A stretch of 64,000 bases of DNA from Cellulophaga algicola DSM 14237 (GTDB lineage: Bacteria; Bacteroidota; Bacteroidia; Flavobacteriales; Flavobacteriaceae), in the NCBI RefSeq assembly GCF_000186265.1, contig NC_014934.1:992001-1056000 (forward strand), given 5' to 3'. A program made the translations under genes and the position numbers. Of the stretch, positions 45,935 to 56,218 are shown piece after piece; the first letter of the stretch is position 1; every line of letters begins with the position of its first letter. Under the pieces are notes generated by a model. It was given only the letters and a program-made list of their open reading frames with translations, was not told the DNA's origin and did no database searches.

Positions 45935-47803
45935 ATGAAAAAAATACTATTATCATCCATCATTATTCTTATAGGCCTAACCTTCATTGGTAGACTCTCC
46001 TACCTGCAAGTGTTTAGACACTCGTCCATGCAAGTAACGAAAGATACTGCTATAAAAGCAATTTATGATTATCCTGAACGCGGCTATATATACGATCGTA
46101 ATGGTGATTTATTAGTTGCCAATCAGCCGGCATATGATGTCATGATTATTCCTCGTGAAGTTAAAGAGTTAGACACTTTGGAATTTTGCAAACTACTAGG
46201 CATAGAAAAAGATAGGTTCTTAAAACAATTTGCGAAAGCAAAAAATTACTCTCCTAGATTACCTTCTGTATTAGTTCCTCAATTATCAAAGAAAGATTAC
46301 GCACGTTTACAAGAGAAAATGCGCAAATACAAAGGTTTTTATATCCAGAAAAGATCTTTACGATACTATGACACCCATAGTGGCGCAAATGTATTTGGGT
46401 TTATTTCAGAGGTAAATGATTATGAACTAAATGAAAACCCATACTACAAACTTGGAGAGTTAAAGGGTAGAACTGGTATAGAAAAACAATACGAAGAAAT
46501 CCTCCGAGGTAGAAAAGGCGTAAAATATATTCAGAAAGATAGATTTAACAGAGATATAGGGCCTTACAAAAATGGTATTTTAGATACTTTACCTGAACAA
46601 GGAAAAGAAATTAAAATTACGATTGACAAAAAACTCCAAGAATATGGAGAATTATTAATGAATGGAAAACGAGGTGGAGTTGTTGCTATTGAACCTGCGA
46701 CTGGAGAAATTTTAGCTATGATTTCTGGTCCTACCTACGACCCTGGTTTATTAGTTGGCCGCGAACGCTCTAAGAACTACACCAAACTCTATAATGATTC
46801 TATAGCGCAACCAACTTATGACCGTTCTGTGCTTGCGCAAACCTCACCAGGATCTCCTTTTAAAACAATAAATGCGTTAATAGCGCTACAAGAAAACGTA
46901 ATTACTCCTGAGACCAAAATCCAATGTTATAATGGTTTTTATGTGGGTAACAAAAAAAGAGGTTGCCACTGTGGTGGTGGCTTAAGAGATTTAGATGTGG
47001 GAATTTACAAATCTTGTAATGCCTATTTCGCTGGTACATTTAGAAAAATATTTGAAAAATTTCCAACTACAGATGAAGGAATGGATGTTTGGGACAAACA
47101 TGTAGAAAGCTTTGGATTAGGAAATTTCTTAGGATCTGATATCCCTACAGGCCGAAGCGGATCTATACCTACAAAAGAAACCTATGACCGTATGTATGGT
47201 GATAATAGATGGTCATCTTCTTACTTTATATCAAATGCTATTGGTCAAGGAGAAATCCTTGTTACCCCCTTACAATTAGCTAATATGACTGCGGCAATTG
47301 CCAATCGCGGTTATTATATTATTCCACATGTACTCAAAGAGGTAGAAGGGAAAAAAATTACCAATCAGAAGTATCTAGAACAACATTTTACTACAATAGA
47401 TAAAAAACATTTTGAACCTGTTGTTCAAGGCATGGCGAATGTGTATAAGCATGGGACCGGGAGAGGCGTTCAAGTACCCGGTATAGATATTGCAGGAAAA
47501 ACAGGAACTGTAGAGAATTACACAAGAATAGATGGCGTAAGAACACAACTTACCGATCATTCCGTTTTTATTGCTTTTGCTCCAGTAGATAACCCTAAAA
47601 TTGCCGTAGCAGTATATATTGAAAATGGGTATTATGGAGGTCGGTATGCAGGTCATATTGCATCACTTTTAATAGAAAAATACATTAAAGGAAAAATTAC
47701 TAGAACAGATTTAGAAAAAAGAATGTTAGATAGAACCTTAGAAAAGGAATATGCTAAAGCAATTAGTGGTGAACCATTTATAATTAACGAGCGTGTTTGG
47801 TAA
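45935..47803 (+). CDS. mrdA: Penicillin-binding protein 2 (elongasome transpeptidase)
   Basis: A 622-residue class B PBP with an N-terminal membrane helix, the pedestal domain (RGYIYDRNGDLLVANQPAYD) and the transpeptidase domain. The active site is S307-P-F-K310 (the SxxK motif in TSPGSPFK), with SCN (SxN) in YKSCNAYF and KTG in AGKTGTVENY. It cross-links peptidoglycan during elongation. It overlaps rodA by 11 bases. Confidence 0.97.
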   Translation: MKKILLSSIIILIGLTFIGRLSYLQVFRHSSMQVTKDTAIKAIYDYPERGYIYDRNGDLLVANQPAYDVMIIPREVKELDTLEFCKLLGIEKDRFLKQFAKAKNYSPRLPSVLVPQLSKKDYARLQEKMRKYKGFYIQKRSLRYYDTHSGANVFGFISEVNDYELNENPYYKLGELKGRTGIEKQYEEILRGRKGVKYIQKDRFNRDIGPYKNGILDTLPEQGKEIKITIDKKLQEYGELLMNGKRGGVVAIEPATGEILAMISGPTYDPGLLVGRERSKNYTKLYNDSIAQPTYDRSVLAQTSPGSPFKTINALIALQENVITPETKIQCYNGFYVGNKKRGCHCGGGLRDLDVGIYKSCNAYFAGTFRKIFEKFPTTDEGMDVWDKHVESFGLGNFLGSDIPTGRSGSIPTKETYDRMYGDNRWSSSYFISNAIGQGEILVTPLQLANMTAAIANRGYYIIPHVLKEVEGKKITNQKYLEQHFTTIDKKHFEPVVQGMANVYKHGTGRGVQVPGIDIAGKTGTVENYTRIDGVRTQLTDHSVFIAFAPVDNPKIAVAVYIENGYYGGRYAGHIASLLIEKYIKGKITRTDLEKRMLDRTLEKEYAKAISGEPFIINERVW

Positions 47804-49076
47804 AGGACTATTAAGAAGAGTAGACTGGTTATCTATTTTAATATTTGTACTTCTAATAGCAATTGGTTGGATAAACATCTATTCTAGCACCTACTCTGAA
47901 GGACAAGACAACATATTTGACTTCTCCACAATTTACGGAAAACAACTAATTTTTATAGCCTTAGACCTCGTTCTAATTGTCATAATTTTAGCATTAGAGA
48001 GTAACTTTTTTGAACGTTTCTCTAGCGTAATATACGTTATTTCTTTAGCTCTTTTACTTGGACTCTTTGTTTTCGGAACCACAATTGCCGGAGCTACTTC
48101 TTGGTACAATCTTGGTTTTTTTAATTTACAACCGTCAGAATTAGCAAAAGTTGCAACCGCTTTAGCTGTCGCTAAATACCTTAGTGATATTCAAACAGAT
48201 ATTCGAAGAAGAAAAGACCAACTCTATTCTTTTTTAATACTTTTAATACCTGCAATACTCGTTATTCCACAGCCAGATCCCGGGAGTGCATTGGTGTTTT
48301 TCTCCTTAGTGTTCGTTCTTTTTAGAGAAGGGGTCCCTCAATTCTATTTAGGCATAGGCTTATATACCATATTAATATTTGTTTGTACGCTTATGTTTGG
48401 TACCATATGGATAGCCATTATCATAGGCTTAATATTGGCCATTTTTTTATTACTAAAAAAGCAATCTTATAAAATACCAGTAATACCAGTAGTGGGTGTT
48501 TACATCATTACCCTACTCTTTTCATTATCCGTAAATTTTGTTTTCGAAAATGTTTTTGAACAACGCCATAGAGACCGTTTTAGCCTTTGGCTGAGTCTAG
48601 AAAAGGACCCTTCTAAACTAGAAGAAATAAGAAAAACAATTGGCTACAATACGTACCAATCTGAAAAAGCCATTGAATCAGGAGGATTTTTCGGAAAAGG
48701 ATTCCTAGAAGGTACCCGTACCAAAGGAGATTTTGTACCAGAACAACATACAGATTATATTTTTAGTACAGTAGGCGAAGAATGGGGATTCTTAGGAACC
48801 ACTATAGTTATTATTCTATTTACAACTCTACTACTTAGGCTTGTATATCTTTCTGAGAGACAAAAAAATGCGTTTAACCGTATGTATGGATATGGTGTAA
48901 TTTCAATACTTTTAGTCCACTATTTTATAAATATAGGAATGGTGATAGGGGTCCTACCTACCATTGGTATTCCTTTGCCTTTTTTTAGTTATGGTGGCTC
49001 TGGTCTTCTAGGTTTTACAGCTTTATTATTTATCTTTTTAAAAATGGATTCTAACCGACTGAAGGAAGGTTTCTAG
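47793..49076 (+). CDS. rodA: Rod shape-determining protein RodA (SEDS glycosyltransferase)
   Basis: A 427-residue multi-spanning SEDS protein. LQPSELAKVATALAVAKYLS contains the conserved region before the catalytic loop, PQPDPGSALVFF carries the essential-type Asp of the family, and GIPLPFFSYGGSGLLGF is the SEDS C-terminal signature. It polymerises glycan strands with PBP2. Its stop shares CTAG with the stop of the convergent nuclease gene, so the two genes overlap by four bases. Confidence 0.97.
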   Translation: MFGKGLLRRVDWLSILIFVLLIAIGWINIYSSTYSEGQDNIFDFSTIYGKQLIFIALDLVLIVIILALESNFFERFSSVIYVISLALLLGLFVFGTTIAGATSWYNLGFFNLQPSELAKVATALAVAKYLSDIQTDIRRRKDQLYSFLILLIPAILVIPQPDPGSALVFFSLVFVLFREGVPQFYLGIGLYTILIFVCTLMFGTIWIAIIIGLILAIFLLLKKQSYKIPVIPVVGVYIITLLFSLSVNFVFENVFEQRHRDRFSLWLSLEKDPSKLEEIRKTIGYNTYQSEKAIESGGFFGKGFLEGTRTKGDFVPEQHTDYIFSTVGEEWGFLGTTIVIILFTTLLLRLVYLSERQKNAFNRMYGYGVISILLVHYFINIGMVIGVLPTIGIPLPFFSYGGSGLLGFTALLFIFLKMDSNRLKEGF

Positions 49077-49879
49077 AACTTCCAATTTTCTAAAATTACT
49101 GTACTTTCAAATTTATCTTCCATAGCATTGGGTAATTTTTCAAAAAAATCAATACCCGTTTTTTGTTCTATTTTATCAATAGTAACTACATGGCTTTTTA
49201 ATGAACTCTTACTTTCTTTATTTTTAAATAAGAAGGCAATTGCTTTAATTTCAGCGCCATCTCTTCTTGCTACTATTTTATAAAAATAAGCAGGCACGGT
49301 CACATCTTCATCTCCAATACTATCGAGACCATCACTTAAAACCCCCGCCGTAATTACATACACCCCATCGTACTTTTTTGTCCAATAGCGTACCGTATTT
49401 TCCAATTCGTTCCAAATTCCCGCATTGAACTCTCGATTTTGCGGACTTATATTACTCGTATAAAAAGTTTCATTATAGGCATATTCAGAAAATCTACGGT
49501 CTCCTGCAGGACAGAGATGCCCTCGATCATACCCCGAGCGTTTGTAATTTTTATAATCAGCAGATTTGGTACGCACTTGAGGATCTTCTATAAAATAAGG
49601 ACGCGTCCTATCATCATAGGTGAGTTGATTTCTATCTAATTGATACGCAACCCACTCGGCTTGCTCATGCTTTTCACTATAAGACAACGTAAAATAATTA
49701 TGTTGAACAATTTCTCCTGTGGTAGAACTGGGAAGAAAATCAAAAGGAATATTCACTTTAGGTGCTACTCCTTCTGGAGCTGTATAGGTATCTGGTGTAT
49801 AAAAATTTTCAAACAGCCAAAAACCAACAAGACATACTACCATTAATAGAGAATATATTGTTTTATTTTTCATAATCAT
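49073..49879 (-). CDS. Exported DNA/RNA non-specific endonuclease
   Basis: A 268-residue beta-beta-alpha-metal nuclease of the NucA/EndA family. An N-terminal hydrophobic segment (about 8-24) is followed by the catalytic motif YDRGHLCPAGDR (D118, R119, G120, H121) and the metal-site SNISPQNREFNAGIWNELE. It is probably periplasmic or secreted and degrades nucleic acids for nutrition. The second methionine (residue 3, before KNKTIYS) is an equally good start. No immunity gene is next to it. Confidence 0.9.
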   Translation of the reverse strand: MIMKNKTIYSLLMVVCLVGFWLFENFYTPDTYTAPEGVAPKVNIPFDFLPSSTTGEIVQHNYFTLSYSEKHEQAEWVAYQLDRNQLTYDDRTRPYFIEDPQVRTKSADYKNYKRSGYDRGHLCPAGDRRFSEYAYNETFYTSNISPQNREFNAGIWNELENTVRYWTKKYDGVYVITAGVLSDGLDSIGDEDVTVPAYFYKIVARRDGAEIKAIAFLFKNKESKSSLKSHVVTIDKIEQKTGIDFFEKLPNAMEDKFESTVILENWKF

Positions 49880-49956
49880 CAGTCAGATTGGCAAGTTACT
49901 TTAATTTTGTATATTCTATTACGACTAAGACATCAACTTAATAAGTATACTGATTT

Positions 49957-51522
49957 ATGAAATTTGAACTTCAAGATACATTTACTAAGACACTACCACA
50001 AGACCCTATTTTAGAAAACTCTAGACGGCAAATTAGTGGTGCATGTTTTTCTTTTGTGACCCCAAAGAAAACAGCTCAACCGGAACTAATCCATACTTCC
50101 AAAGAAATGGCCTCAGAATTAGGCTTAAGTAATGAAGCGTTAAAAAGCGAAGAATTTTTACTTCTATTTACCGGAAATAAAATTGGCGAAAATTCTCATC
50201 CCTATGCGATGTGTTATGGTGGCCATCAATTTGGAAATTGGGCAGGGCAACTGGGTGATGGTCGTGCAATAAACTTAGGCGAACTAGTTCATAAAAACAA
50301 ACGCTGGACATTGCAATTAAAAGGTGCAGGAGAAACCCCATATTCTCGTACAGCAGATGGCCTAGCCGTATTACGGTCTTCTATTCGAGAATACCTATGC
50401 AGTGAAGCAATGTATCATCTAGGTGTACCCACTACACGTGCACTTTCAATAGCCCTGACTGGAGATCAAGTATTACGTGATGTGCTTTATAATGGTAATC
50501 CTGACTATGAAAAAGGAGCTATAGTAACTAGAGTAGCCCCTAGCTTTTTACGATTCGGAAATTATGAAATATTCAGCTCTAGGCAAGATTATAAAACACT
50601 TACAACCCTAGTTGATTACACGATAAAAGAATTATTCCCTGAAATTAAAAGCACCAACAAAGAGGGGTATATCCAATTATTTAAAACTGTAGCCCAACGA
50701 ACCTTAACGATGATTATTCATTGGCAACGCGTAGGCTTTGTTCATGGCGTAATGAATACAGATAACATGTCTATCCTAGGGTTAACTATTGATTATGGCC
50801 CTTATGGCTGGCTAGAAGGATATGATGATGCTTGGACACCAAACACAACAGATCGTCAACATAAGCGATACCGTTACGGAAACCAACCTAATATTGGCTT
50901 ATGGAACTTGTACCAACTTGCTAATGCGCTTTATCCATTAATTGAAGATGCAGAACCATTTGAAGAAATTTTAGAACAGTATAAGAATGACTATGCCGTA
51001 AAGTATCTGGAAATGATGAAGGCAAAAATAGGCCTTTTTACCACTGAAGAAGATGATGCGGAATTACTAAGCACTTTAGAAGAAAATTTGCAAATCATTG
51101 AAACAGATATGACACTATTTTTTAGAAATTTAAGTGTAATAACAAAGAATGATAGTGTAGTTGATGCAGTATCTAAAATTGAAGTTGCATTTTATAGTAT
51201 AGCAGAATTAAAAGAAGACACATTAGAGCAATGGAAAGCTTGGTTTAATCTATATGTAAAGCGATTGCAAAAAGAAAGCATAACAGATCAAGAGCGAATG
51301 CTAAAAATGAATGGCACCAACCCAAAATATGTTCTGCGAAATTATATGGCGCAAATGGCTATTGATAAAGCTGATGAAAAAGATTACAGTTTAGTTGATG
51401 AACTGTATACGCTATTAAAAAAACCATATGATGAACAACCCAAATTTGAAAAATGGTTTTCAAAAAGACCCGAATGGGCCCGTAATAAAGTAGGCTGCTC
51501 TATGTTATCCTGCAGTTCTTAA
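49957..51522 (+). CDS. selO: Protein adenylyltransferase SelO (YdiU)
   Basis: A 521-residue pseudokinase-fold enzyme that AMPylates proteins. Family blocks are YGGHQFGNWAGQLGDGRA, LQLKGAGETPYSRTADGLAV, VHGVMNTDNMSILGLTIDYG and YGWLEGYDDAWTPN. The C-terminus ends GCSMLSCSS, corresponding to the conserved Cys-rich end that holds the redox cysteine of the family. It is flanked by the nuclease (divergent) and the Prc protease (convergent, shared terminator). Confidence 0.95.
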   Translation: MKFELQDTFTKTLPQDPILENSRRQISGACFSFVTPKKTAQPELIHTSKEMASELGLSNEALKSEEFLLLFTGNKIGENSHPYAMCYGGHQFGNWAGQLGDGRAINLGELVHKNKRWTLQLKGAGETPYSRTADGLAVLRSSIREYLCSEAMYHLGVPTTRALSIALTGDQVLRDVLYNGNPDYEKGAIVTRVAPSFLRFGNYEIFSSRQDYKTLTTLVDYTIKELFPEIKSTNKEGYIQLFKTVAQRTLTMIIHWQRVGFVHGVMNTDNMSILGLTIDYGPYGWLEGYDDAWTPNTTDRQHKRYRYGNQPNIGLWNLYQLANALYPLIEDAEPFEEILEQYKNDYAVKYLEMMKAKIGLFTTEEDDAELLSTLEENLQIIETDMTLFFRNLSVITKNDSVVDAVSKIEVAFYSIAELKEDTLEQWKAWFNLYVKRLQKESITDQERMLKMNGTNPKYVLRNYMAQMAIDKADEKDYSLVDELYTLLKKPYDEQPKFEKWFSKRPEWARNKVGCSMLSCSS

Positions 51523-51524
51523 AC

Positions 51525-51562
51525 AAAAAAAAAAAGCCGTTCACATGAACGGCTTTTTTTTT
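51525..51562. terminator. Bidirectional terminator between selO and the protease gene
   Basis: GCCGTTC / GAACGGC with loop ACAT at 51536-51553, preceded by a long A run and followed by a T run; the A/T tails can extend the stem. It serves two convergent genes. Confidence 0.88.
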
Positions 51563-51575
51563 GTTTATGTTACGA

Positions 51576-53693
51576 TTATCCTTTAACACTAGCAATTTTA
51601 CCTGCTTTTAAAGAATTACCTTTTAGATCTTCCAAAACATTTACTGCTTCCTCAACATAAACATCTTTTACAAGATCTTCATGCCAACGCTTACGTTTTT
51701 GTCTTAAAACAGAATCTTTTGTAAATAAGCTTTCTTCATACTTCAAAGATTCAAAGGTTAATTTAGAATCGTAATCAGATAGTGTTTTAAAGTATTTAGA
51801 CTTCTCTATACTCTTAGCCTCATCTTCTTTATAATCTATATAATTTAAGGAAACAACAGTTTCACTTTGTTGTTCTTTTAACCATTTAGCATTCTCCTCA
51901 ATTAATTTTATTTGAGGATTTTTTGCCATACGCTTATTACTATTTGCAATAGTAGATTCATAATCTATATGACCATCCCATGGCGTATAATCTGCAGGTG
52001 TTATTTTATCCCAACCTAATGGATTTTGTTGATCACGTTCTCCTAAATCTATGTAACTATATTTATCTGGAACCACAACATCAGACTTTACACCTTCTAG
52101 TTGTGTAGAACCACCGTTAATTCTATAGAATTTTTGGGTCGTTAATTTTATAGCACCTAAATCTCCGTGCTCGTTACTACGAACAATACGATCTAAAGGA
52201 ATCACATTTTGAACTGTTCCTTTACCAAAAGTTTGCTTACTCCCAATAACTACCGCTCTTTTATAATCTTGCATTGCAGCTGCTAAAATCTCAGAAGCAG
52301 AAGCAGATAGCTCATTTACTAAAATAACTAATGGACCATCCCATTGAATACGATCATCAACATCATCATGAACTTCTTTCTGATCATCATTAGAACGCAC
52401 TTGAACTATTGGTCCATTTTTAATAAATAACCCAGCCATTTCAACAACTGTTTTCAAGGATCCTCCTCCGTTATCTCTTAAATCTAAAATTAATCCTTCT
52501 GCACCTTCTTCTTTTAAACGCTCTACTTCTTTCGCAACATCAGATGCTGCATTTCTTTCTCCTTCGTAATCATCAAAACTCACATAGAATTGTGGCAAAT
52601 TAATAATTCCGAATTTTTCATTTCCTTTTATGATATTAGCAGATTTAGCAAACGTTTCTTCAATTTCTACAACATCTCTTGTTATTGAGATTACTTCTGT
52701 TGTACCATCTACTTTGCGCATTGTTAAATCTACGATAGTCCCTTTAGCGCCTTTGATTAATTTAATGGCATCATCTAAACGCATTTCAACAATATTAATA
52801 GGAACCTCTCCATGTTGTCCTACTTTAATAATTTCATCTCCTACTTCAATTTGACGATCTCTCCAAACTGGACCACCAGAAATAATCTCAACGATTTTAA
52901 CACCATCTTGTTTTTTCTGTAATCGTGCACCAATACCTTCAAATTTACCAGACATTCTAGTATCAAACTTTTCTTTTTCTTCTGGTGCAAAGTAATAGGT
53001 GTGTGGATCAAATTCTTCTACAATAGTATTAATGTATTGCACAAACCAATCTTTACGTTCTAAATCTGAAACAAAATCGAAAAACTCATCTAATGTTTCT
53101 TCTGTATCTACACGAGCTTCTTTTTCTGCTTCCTTTAAATTTATTTTTTTCTTATTATCAGATTCGTCAACTTTAATTTTAGAGTCGTAATTACCCAATG
53201 TTGCATATTTAAGTTGCTTTCTCCAGCGTTCTTTTAAAGCTGATCTTGAAGAAACAAATGTTTGCTTCTCATAATCCATATCAATATTTTCTTTTGATGA
53301 ATAATCAAAAGGAGCTTCAAGAACTTCTTTATAAATTTCTTTTGCATCTTTCATACGAAGCATTAAACGTTCGTAAACTGCATTGAAAAAAGTAATATCC
53401 GTGTTTTTTATCTGATCATCAATCTGAAACTTATACTGTTCAAAATCTTTTATATCACTCTCTAAGAAATATCTTTTCGTAGGATCTAAACCATTGATAA
53501 AATCTTCAAAAACTTCAACTGAAAAATCATCGTCTATAGTTTTAGGATCGTAATGACCTTTTTCCAAAACATAAGTAATAAGGTCTAATAAAAGTTTATC
53601 CTTATCATCATTTTCGAATGATTTATTTGTAAAACTGCACGATGCTACCGCAAATAGCATCATTAAAAGTGCGTAGGCTAATTTATTCTTCAT
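51576..53693 (-). CDS. prc: Carboxy-terminal processing protease (Tsp/Prc type)
   Basis: A 705-residue lipoprotein-like, exported S41A protease (N-terminal ASCSFTNKS lipobox, cysteine at about residue 19). The N-terminal helical domain is followed by a PDZ domain (about 240-330) and the catalytic region with ELSASASEILAAAMQDY (nucleophile Ser) and SKQTFGKGTVQ (Lys base). The C-terminal DUF3340-type domain ends the protein. In the envelope it degrades or trims proteins from their C-termini. Length and motifs are those of full-size Prc. Confidence 0.93.
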   Translation of the reverse strand: MKNKLAYALLMMLFAVASCSFTNKSFENDDKDKLLLDLITYVLEKGHYDPKTIDDDFSVEVFEDFINGLDPTKRYFLESDIKDFEQYKFQIDDQIKNTDITFFNAVYERLMLRMKDAKEIYKEVLEAPFDYSSKENIDMDYEKQTFVSSRSALKERWRKQLKYATLGNYDSKIKVDESDNKKKINLKEAEKEARVDTEETLDEFFDFVSDLERKDWFVQYINTIVEEFDPHTYYFAPEEKEKFDTRMSGKFEGIGARLQKKQDGVKIVEIISGGPVWRDRQIEVGDEIIKVGQHGEVPINIVEMRLDDAIKLIKGAKGTIVDLTMRKVDGTTEVISITRDVVEIEETFAKSANIIKGNEKFGIINLPQFYVSFDDYEGERNAASDVAKEVERLKEEGAEGLILDLRDNGGGSLKTVVEMAGLFIKNGPIVQVRSNDDQKEVHDDVDDRIQWDGPLVILVNELSASASEILAAAMQDYKRAVVIGSKQTFGKGTVQNVIPLDRIVRSNEHGDLGAIKLTTQKFYRINGGSTQLEGVKSDVVVPDKYSYIDLGERDQQNPLGWDKITPADYTPWDGHIDYESTIANSNKRMAKNPQIKLIEENAKWLKEQQSETVVSLNYIDYKEDEAKSIEKSKYFKTLSDYDSKLTFESLKYEESLFTKDSVLRQKRKRWHEDLVKDVYVEEAVNVLEDLKGNSLKAGKIASVKG

Positions 53694-53874
53694 CTACTTA
53701 TTTTTTTTATCAATCTAAGCATTATCATCACTGATTTAAGCTAATACCTATTGAATTCTCTAAGATACTGAAAAAACCGTGCCAGTATAATATTGGCAAT
53801 CTAAATTTTTTGTTAAACAGTTTATCGGGCATATCTTAATGAAAAACGTATTTTTACGCTATAAATTATATGTA

Positions 53875-54654
53875 ATGAAAAAACCTTTGATTTTAATTAC
53901 AAATGATGACGGAATTACCGCACCTGGATTGAGAGCTTTAGTTGACTTCATGAAAGAATTAGGTGATGTCGTGGTAGTTGCTCCCGATAGTCCACAATCG
54001 GGTATGGGCCATGCTATCACTATAGATAACCTGCTGTATTCTAAAAAAATGATACTTGATTTAGATGATGACGAGAATACAGAAGAGTACAGCTGTAGTG
54101 GTACTCCTGCAGATTGCGTTAAATTAGCATTACAAGAAATTTTAGATAGAAAACCTGATTTATGCGTAAGTGGTATTAACCATGGATCTAATTCTTCTAT
54201 AAATGTAATTTACTCTGGCACTATGAGCGCTGCCATTGAGGCAGGAATTGAAGGCATACCTGCCATTGGTTTTTCATTGTGTGATTACACATGGGAAGCC
54301 AATTTTACCCATGCCAAAGCGCAAATACAACAGATTGTTCGCGAGGCGCTAGAAAACGGAATTCCGCCTGGAGTGGTATTGAATGTAAATATTCCTAAAT
54401 TAGAAACAAAAGAGTTTAAAGGAATTAAAATATGCAGACAAGCAAGAGCTAATTGGAAAGAAAAATTTGACAAAAGAATAAGTCCTTCTGGAAAAGAGTA
54501 TTACTGGCTGACCGGTGAGTTTGAATTACTTGATAAAGGCGAAGATACTGACGAGTGGGCTTTAGCTAATGGCTTTATCTCTGTAGTACCCACTCAATTT
54601 GATTTAACAGCTCATCACGCCATTCAAACCATAAATAACTGGAAATTAAACTAA
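53875..54654 (+). CDS. surE: 5'/3'-nucleotidase SurE
   Basis: A 259-residue acid phosphatase family member. ILITNDDGITAPGLRALVDF holds the metal-binding Asp pair, PDSPQSGMGHAIT and SGINHGSNSSINVIYSGTMS are the other family motifs. An open frame reaches back to 53839, but the 12 extra codons precede the first strand and contain a promoter-like TATTTTTA at 53849-53856, so the second methionine is preferred. The next gene starts within its stop codon (TAATG). Confidence 0.94.
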   Translation: MKKPLILITNDDGITAPGLRALVDFMKELGDVVVVAPDSPQSGMGHAITIDNLLYSKKMILDLDDDENTEEYSCSGTPADCVKLALQEILDRKPDLCVSGINHGSNSSINVIYSGTMSAAIEAGIEGIPAIGFSLCDYTWEANFTHAKAQIQQIVREALENGIPPGVVLNVNIPKLETKEFKGIKICRQARANWKEKFDKRISPSGKEYYWLTGEFELLDKGEDTDEWALANGFISVVPTQFDLTAHHAIQTINNWKLN

Positions 54655-54935
54655 TGAATAAAAAAGAAATACTAATTGGTTTTGTTGTAGGAATTATAGC
54701 AAACACTATCGGAACACTTTTATATATAATTATATTTTCAAAATTAAGCATTAAAGAAACCTATATCGCTGCTGTAACAGAGGGTCATGTAGGAAGTTTA
54801 TTAGCTCTTGGTGCCGTTTTAAATCTAGTAGCCTTTTTTGGTTTTTTAAAAATAAAACGAGATTTAAGAGCAAAAGGTGTTTTAATAGCGACACTAATAA
54901 CGGCTTTATTGATTATGTATTATAAAATTTTTTAA
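54654..54935 (+). CDS. Small membrane protein, 93 aa (hypothetical)
   Basis: Three predicted membrane helices (about 5-27, 48-66 and 75-92) in a 93-residue protein with the sequence EILIGFVVGIIANTIGTLLY at the start. It is translationally coupled to surE by TAATG and lies 72 bases before lpxB. No family is recognised; membership in a surE-lpxB transcription unit suggests an envelope role. Confidence 0.75.
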   Translation: MNKKEILIGFVVGIIANTIGTLLYIIIFSKLSIKETYIAAVTEGHVGSLLALGAVLNLVAFFGFLKIKRDLRAKGVLIATLITALLIMYYKIF

Positions 54936-55007
54936 ACGTACACCGCTCCTTGATTCCTAAATTCTAACAGAAACAAAATCTGACTATTATTTTTAATTTT
55001 TAAACAG

Positions 55008-56144
55008 ATGAAATACTACATCATTGCAGGAGAAGCTTCAGGTGATTTACACGGATCTAATTTAATCAAAGAACTGAAAAAGCAAGATTCTGACGCTACT
55101 ATTAGATGTTGGGGAGGAGATTTAATGCAACAAGCTGGGGGCTCTTTAGCAAAGCATTATAAGGAGCTTGCCTTTATGGGCTTTATTGAGGTGATTACCA
55201 ATATTAGTACCATTTTCAAAAACATTAGTTTCTGTAAAGAAGACATCTCAACCTTTAAACCAGATGTCATCGTATTTATTGATTATTCTGGTTTCAACTT
55301 AAGGATTGCAAAATGGGCTAAAAATGCAGGATTTTCAACTAGGTATTATATTGCTCCCCAAATTTGGGCTTCTAGAGAAGGAAGAATTGAAAAAATTAAG
55401 AATACCATTGACGAAATGTATGTGACACTACCTTTTGAAAAGGAATTCTATGAAAAAAAGCATAATTTTCCTGTGAACTTTGTGGGACATCCATTAATTG
55501 ATGCCATTGCCAACCGCAAAGAAGTCGATAGTATTGACTTTAAAAATAAAAATAACCTAGATCAAGAGAAACCTATAATAGCTTTATTGCCCGGAAGCAG
55601 AAAACAAGAAGTAGCTAAAATGCTAGAGGTGATGCTTTCTGTTACTGAGAAATTTAAAGACTATCAATTTGTAATTGCTGGTGCTCCAAGTTTAGATCAG
55701 GAATTTTATCAGCCTTTTTTAAAAAAATCTAACATTAGTTTAATTGCTAATCAAACCTATAGTATTTTACAAATAGCACACGCTGCATTAGTGACGAGCG
55801 GAACTGCCACTCTTGAAACTGCGTTATTTAAAGTACCACAAGTAGTCTGCTATAAAGGAAATTGGATTTCTTATCAAATTGCTAAGCGAATAATAACCTT
55901 AAAATATATATCCCTAGTTAATTTAATCATGGACAAAGAAGTCGTGAAAGAATTAATACAAGATGACCTAACTACAAAAAACCTTAGTGCTGAACTTGAA
56001 AAGATTTTGAATCCTAAGACTAGAAAAATAGTTTTAGAAAATTACGAAGAATTAGAGCAAAAACTAGGAGGAGAGGGTGCTAGCGAAACAACAGCTTCCC
56101 TAATTATCAGCAGTTTAAATAAAAAAAAATGTTTTTTTTCCTAA
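55008..56144 (+). CDS. lpxB: Lipid-A-disaccharide synthase
   Basis: A 378-residue GT19 glycosyltransferase: IIAGEASGDLHGSNLIKEL at the N-terminus, VIFIDYSGFNLRIA, YIAPQIWASREGR, and the UDP-sugar site LLPGSRKQEV followed by TSGTATLETAL. It joins UDP-2,3-diacylglucosamine to lipid X in lipid A synthesis. The C-terminus is short and Lys-rich. It fits with lptE elsewhere in the window: the organism makes LPS or lipooligosaccharide. Confidence 0.96.
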   Translation: MKYYIIAGEASGDLHGSNLIKELKKQDSDATIRCWGGDLMQQAGGSLAKHYKELAFMGFIEVITNISTIFKNISFCKEDISTFKPDVIVFIDYSGFNLRIAKWAKNAGFSTRYYIAPQIWASREGRIEKIKNTIDEMYVTLPFEKEFYEKKHNFPVNFVGHPLIDAIANRKEVDSIDFKNKNNLDQEKPIIALLPGSRKQEVAKMLEVMLSVTEKFKDYQFVIAGAPSLDQEFYQPFLKKSNISLIANQTYSILQIAHAALVTSGTATLETALFKVPQVVCYKGNWISYQIAKRIITLKYISLVNLIMDKEVVKELIQDDLTTKNLSAELEKILNPKTRKIVLENYEELEQKLGGEGASETTASLIISSLNKKKCFFS

Positions 56145-56218
56145 AAGAACGTTAACACATAAGAGTACCATTCACATTTATTCTTTAAATTTGAAATTGG
56201 AGTCCCTTATTTTTAACC

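Noticed and set aside
49073-49879. Nuclease gene as part of a toxin-immunity or defence system
   Set aside because: It is a signal-bearing NucA-type nuclease with no immunity, delivery or sorting domain partner next to it; a nutritional role is simpler.
53839-53874. 12-codon N-terminal extension of SurE
   Set aside because: The SurE fold begins at the next methionine (53875), and a promoter-like TATTTTTA lies in the extension.
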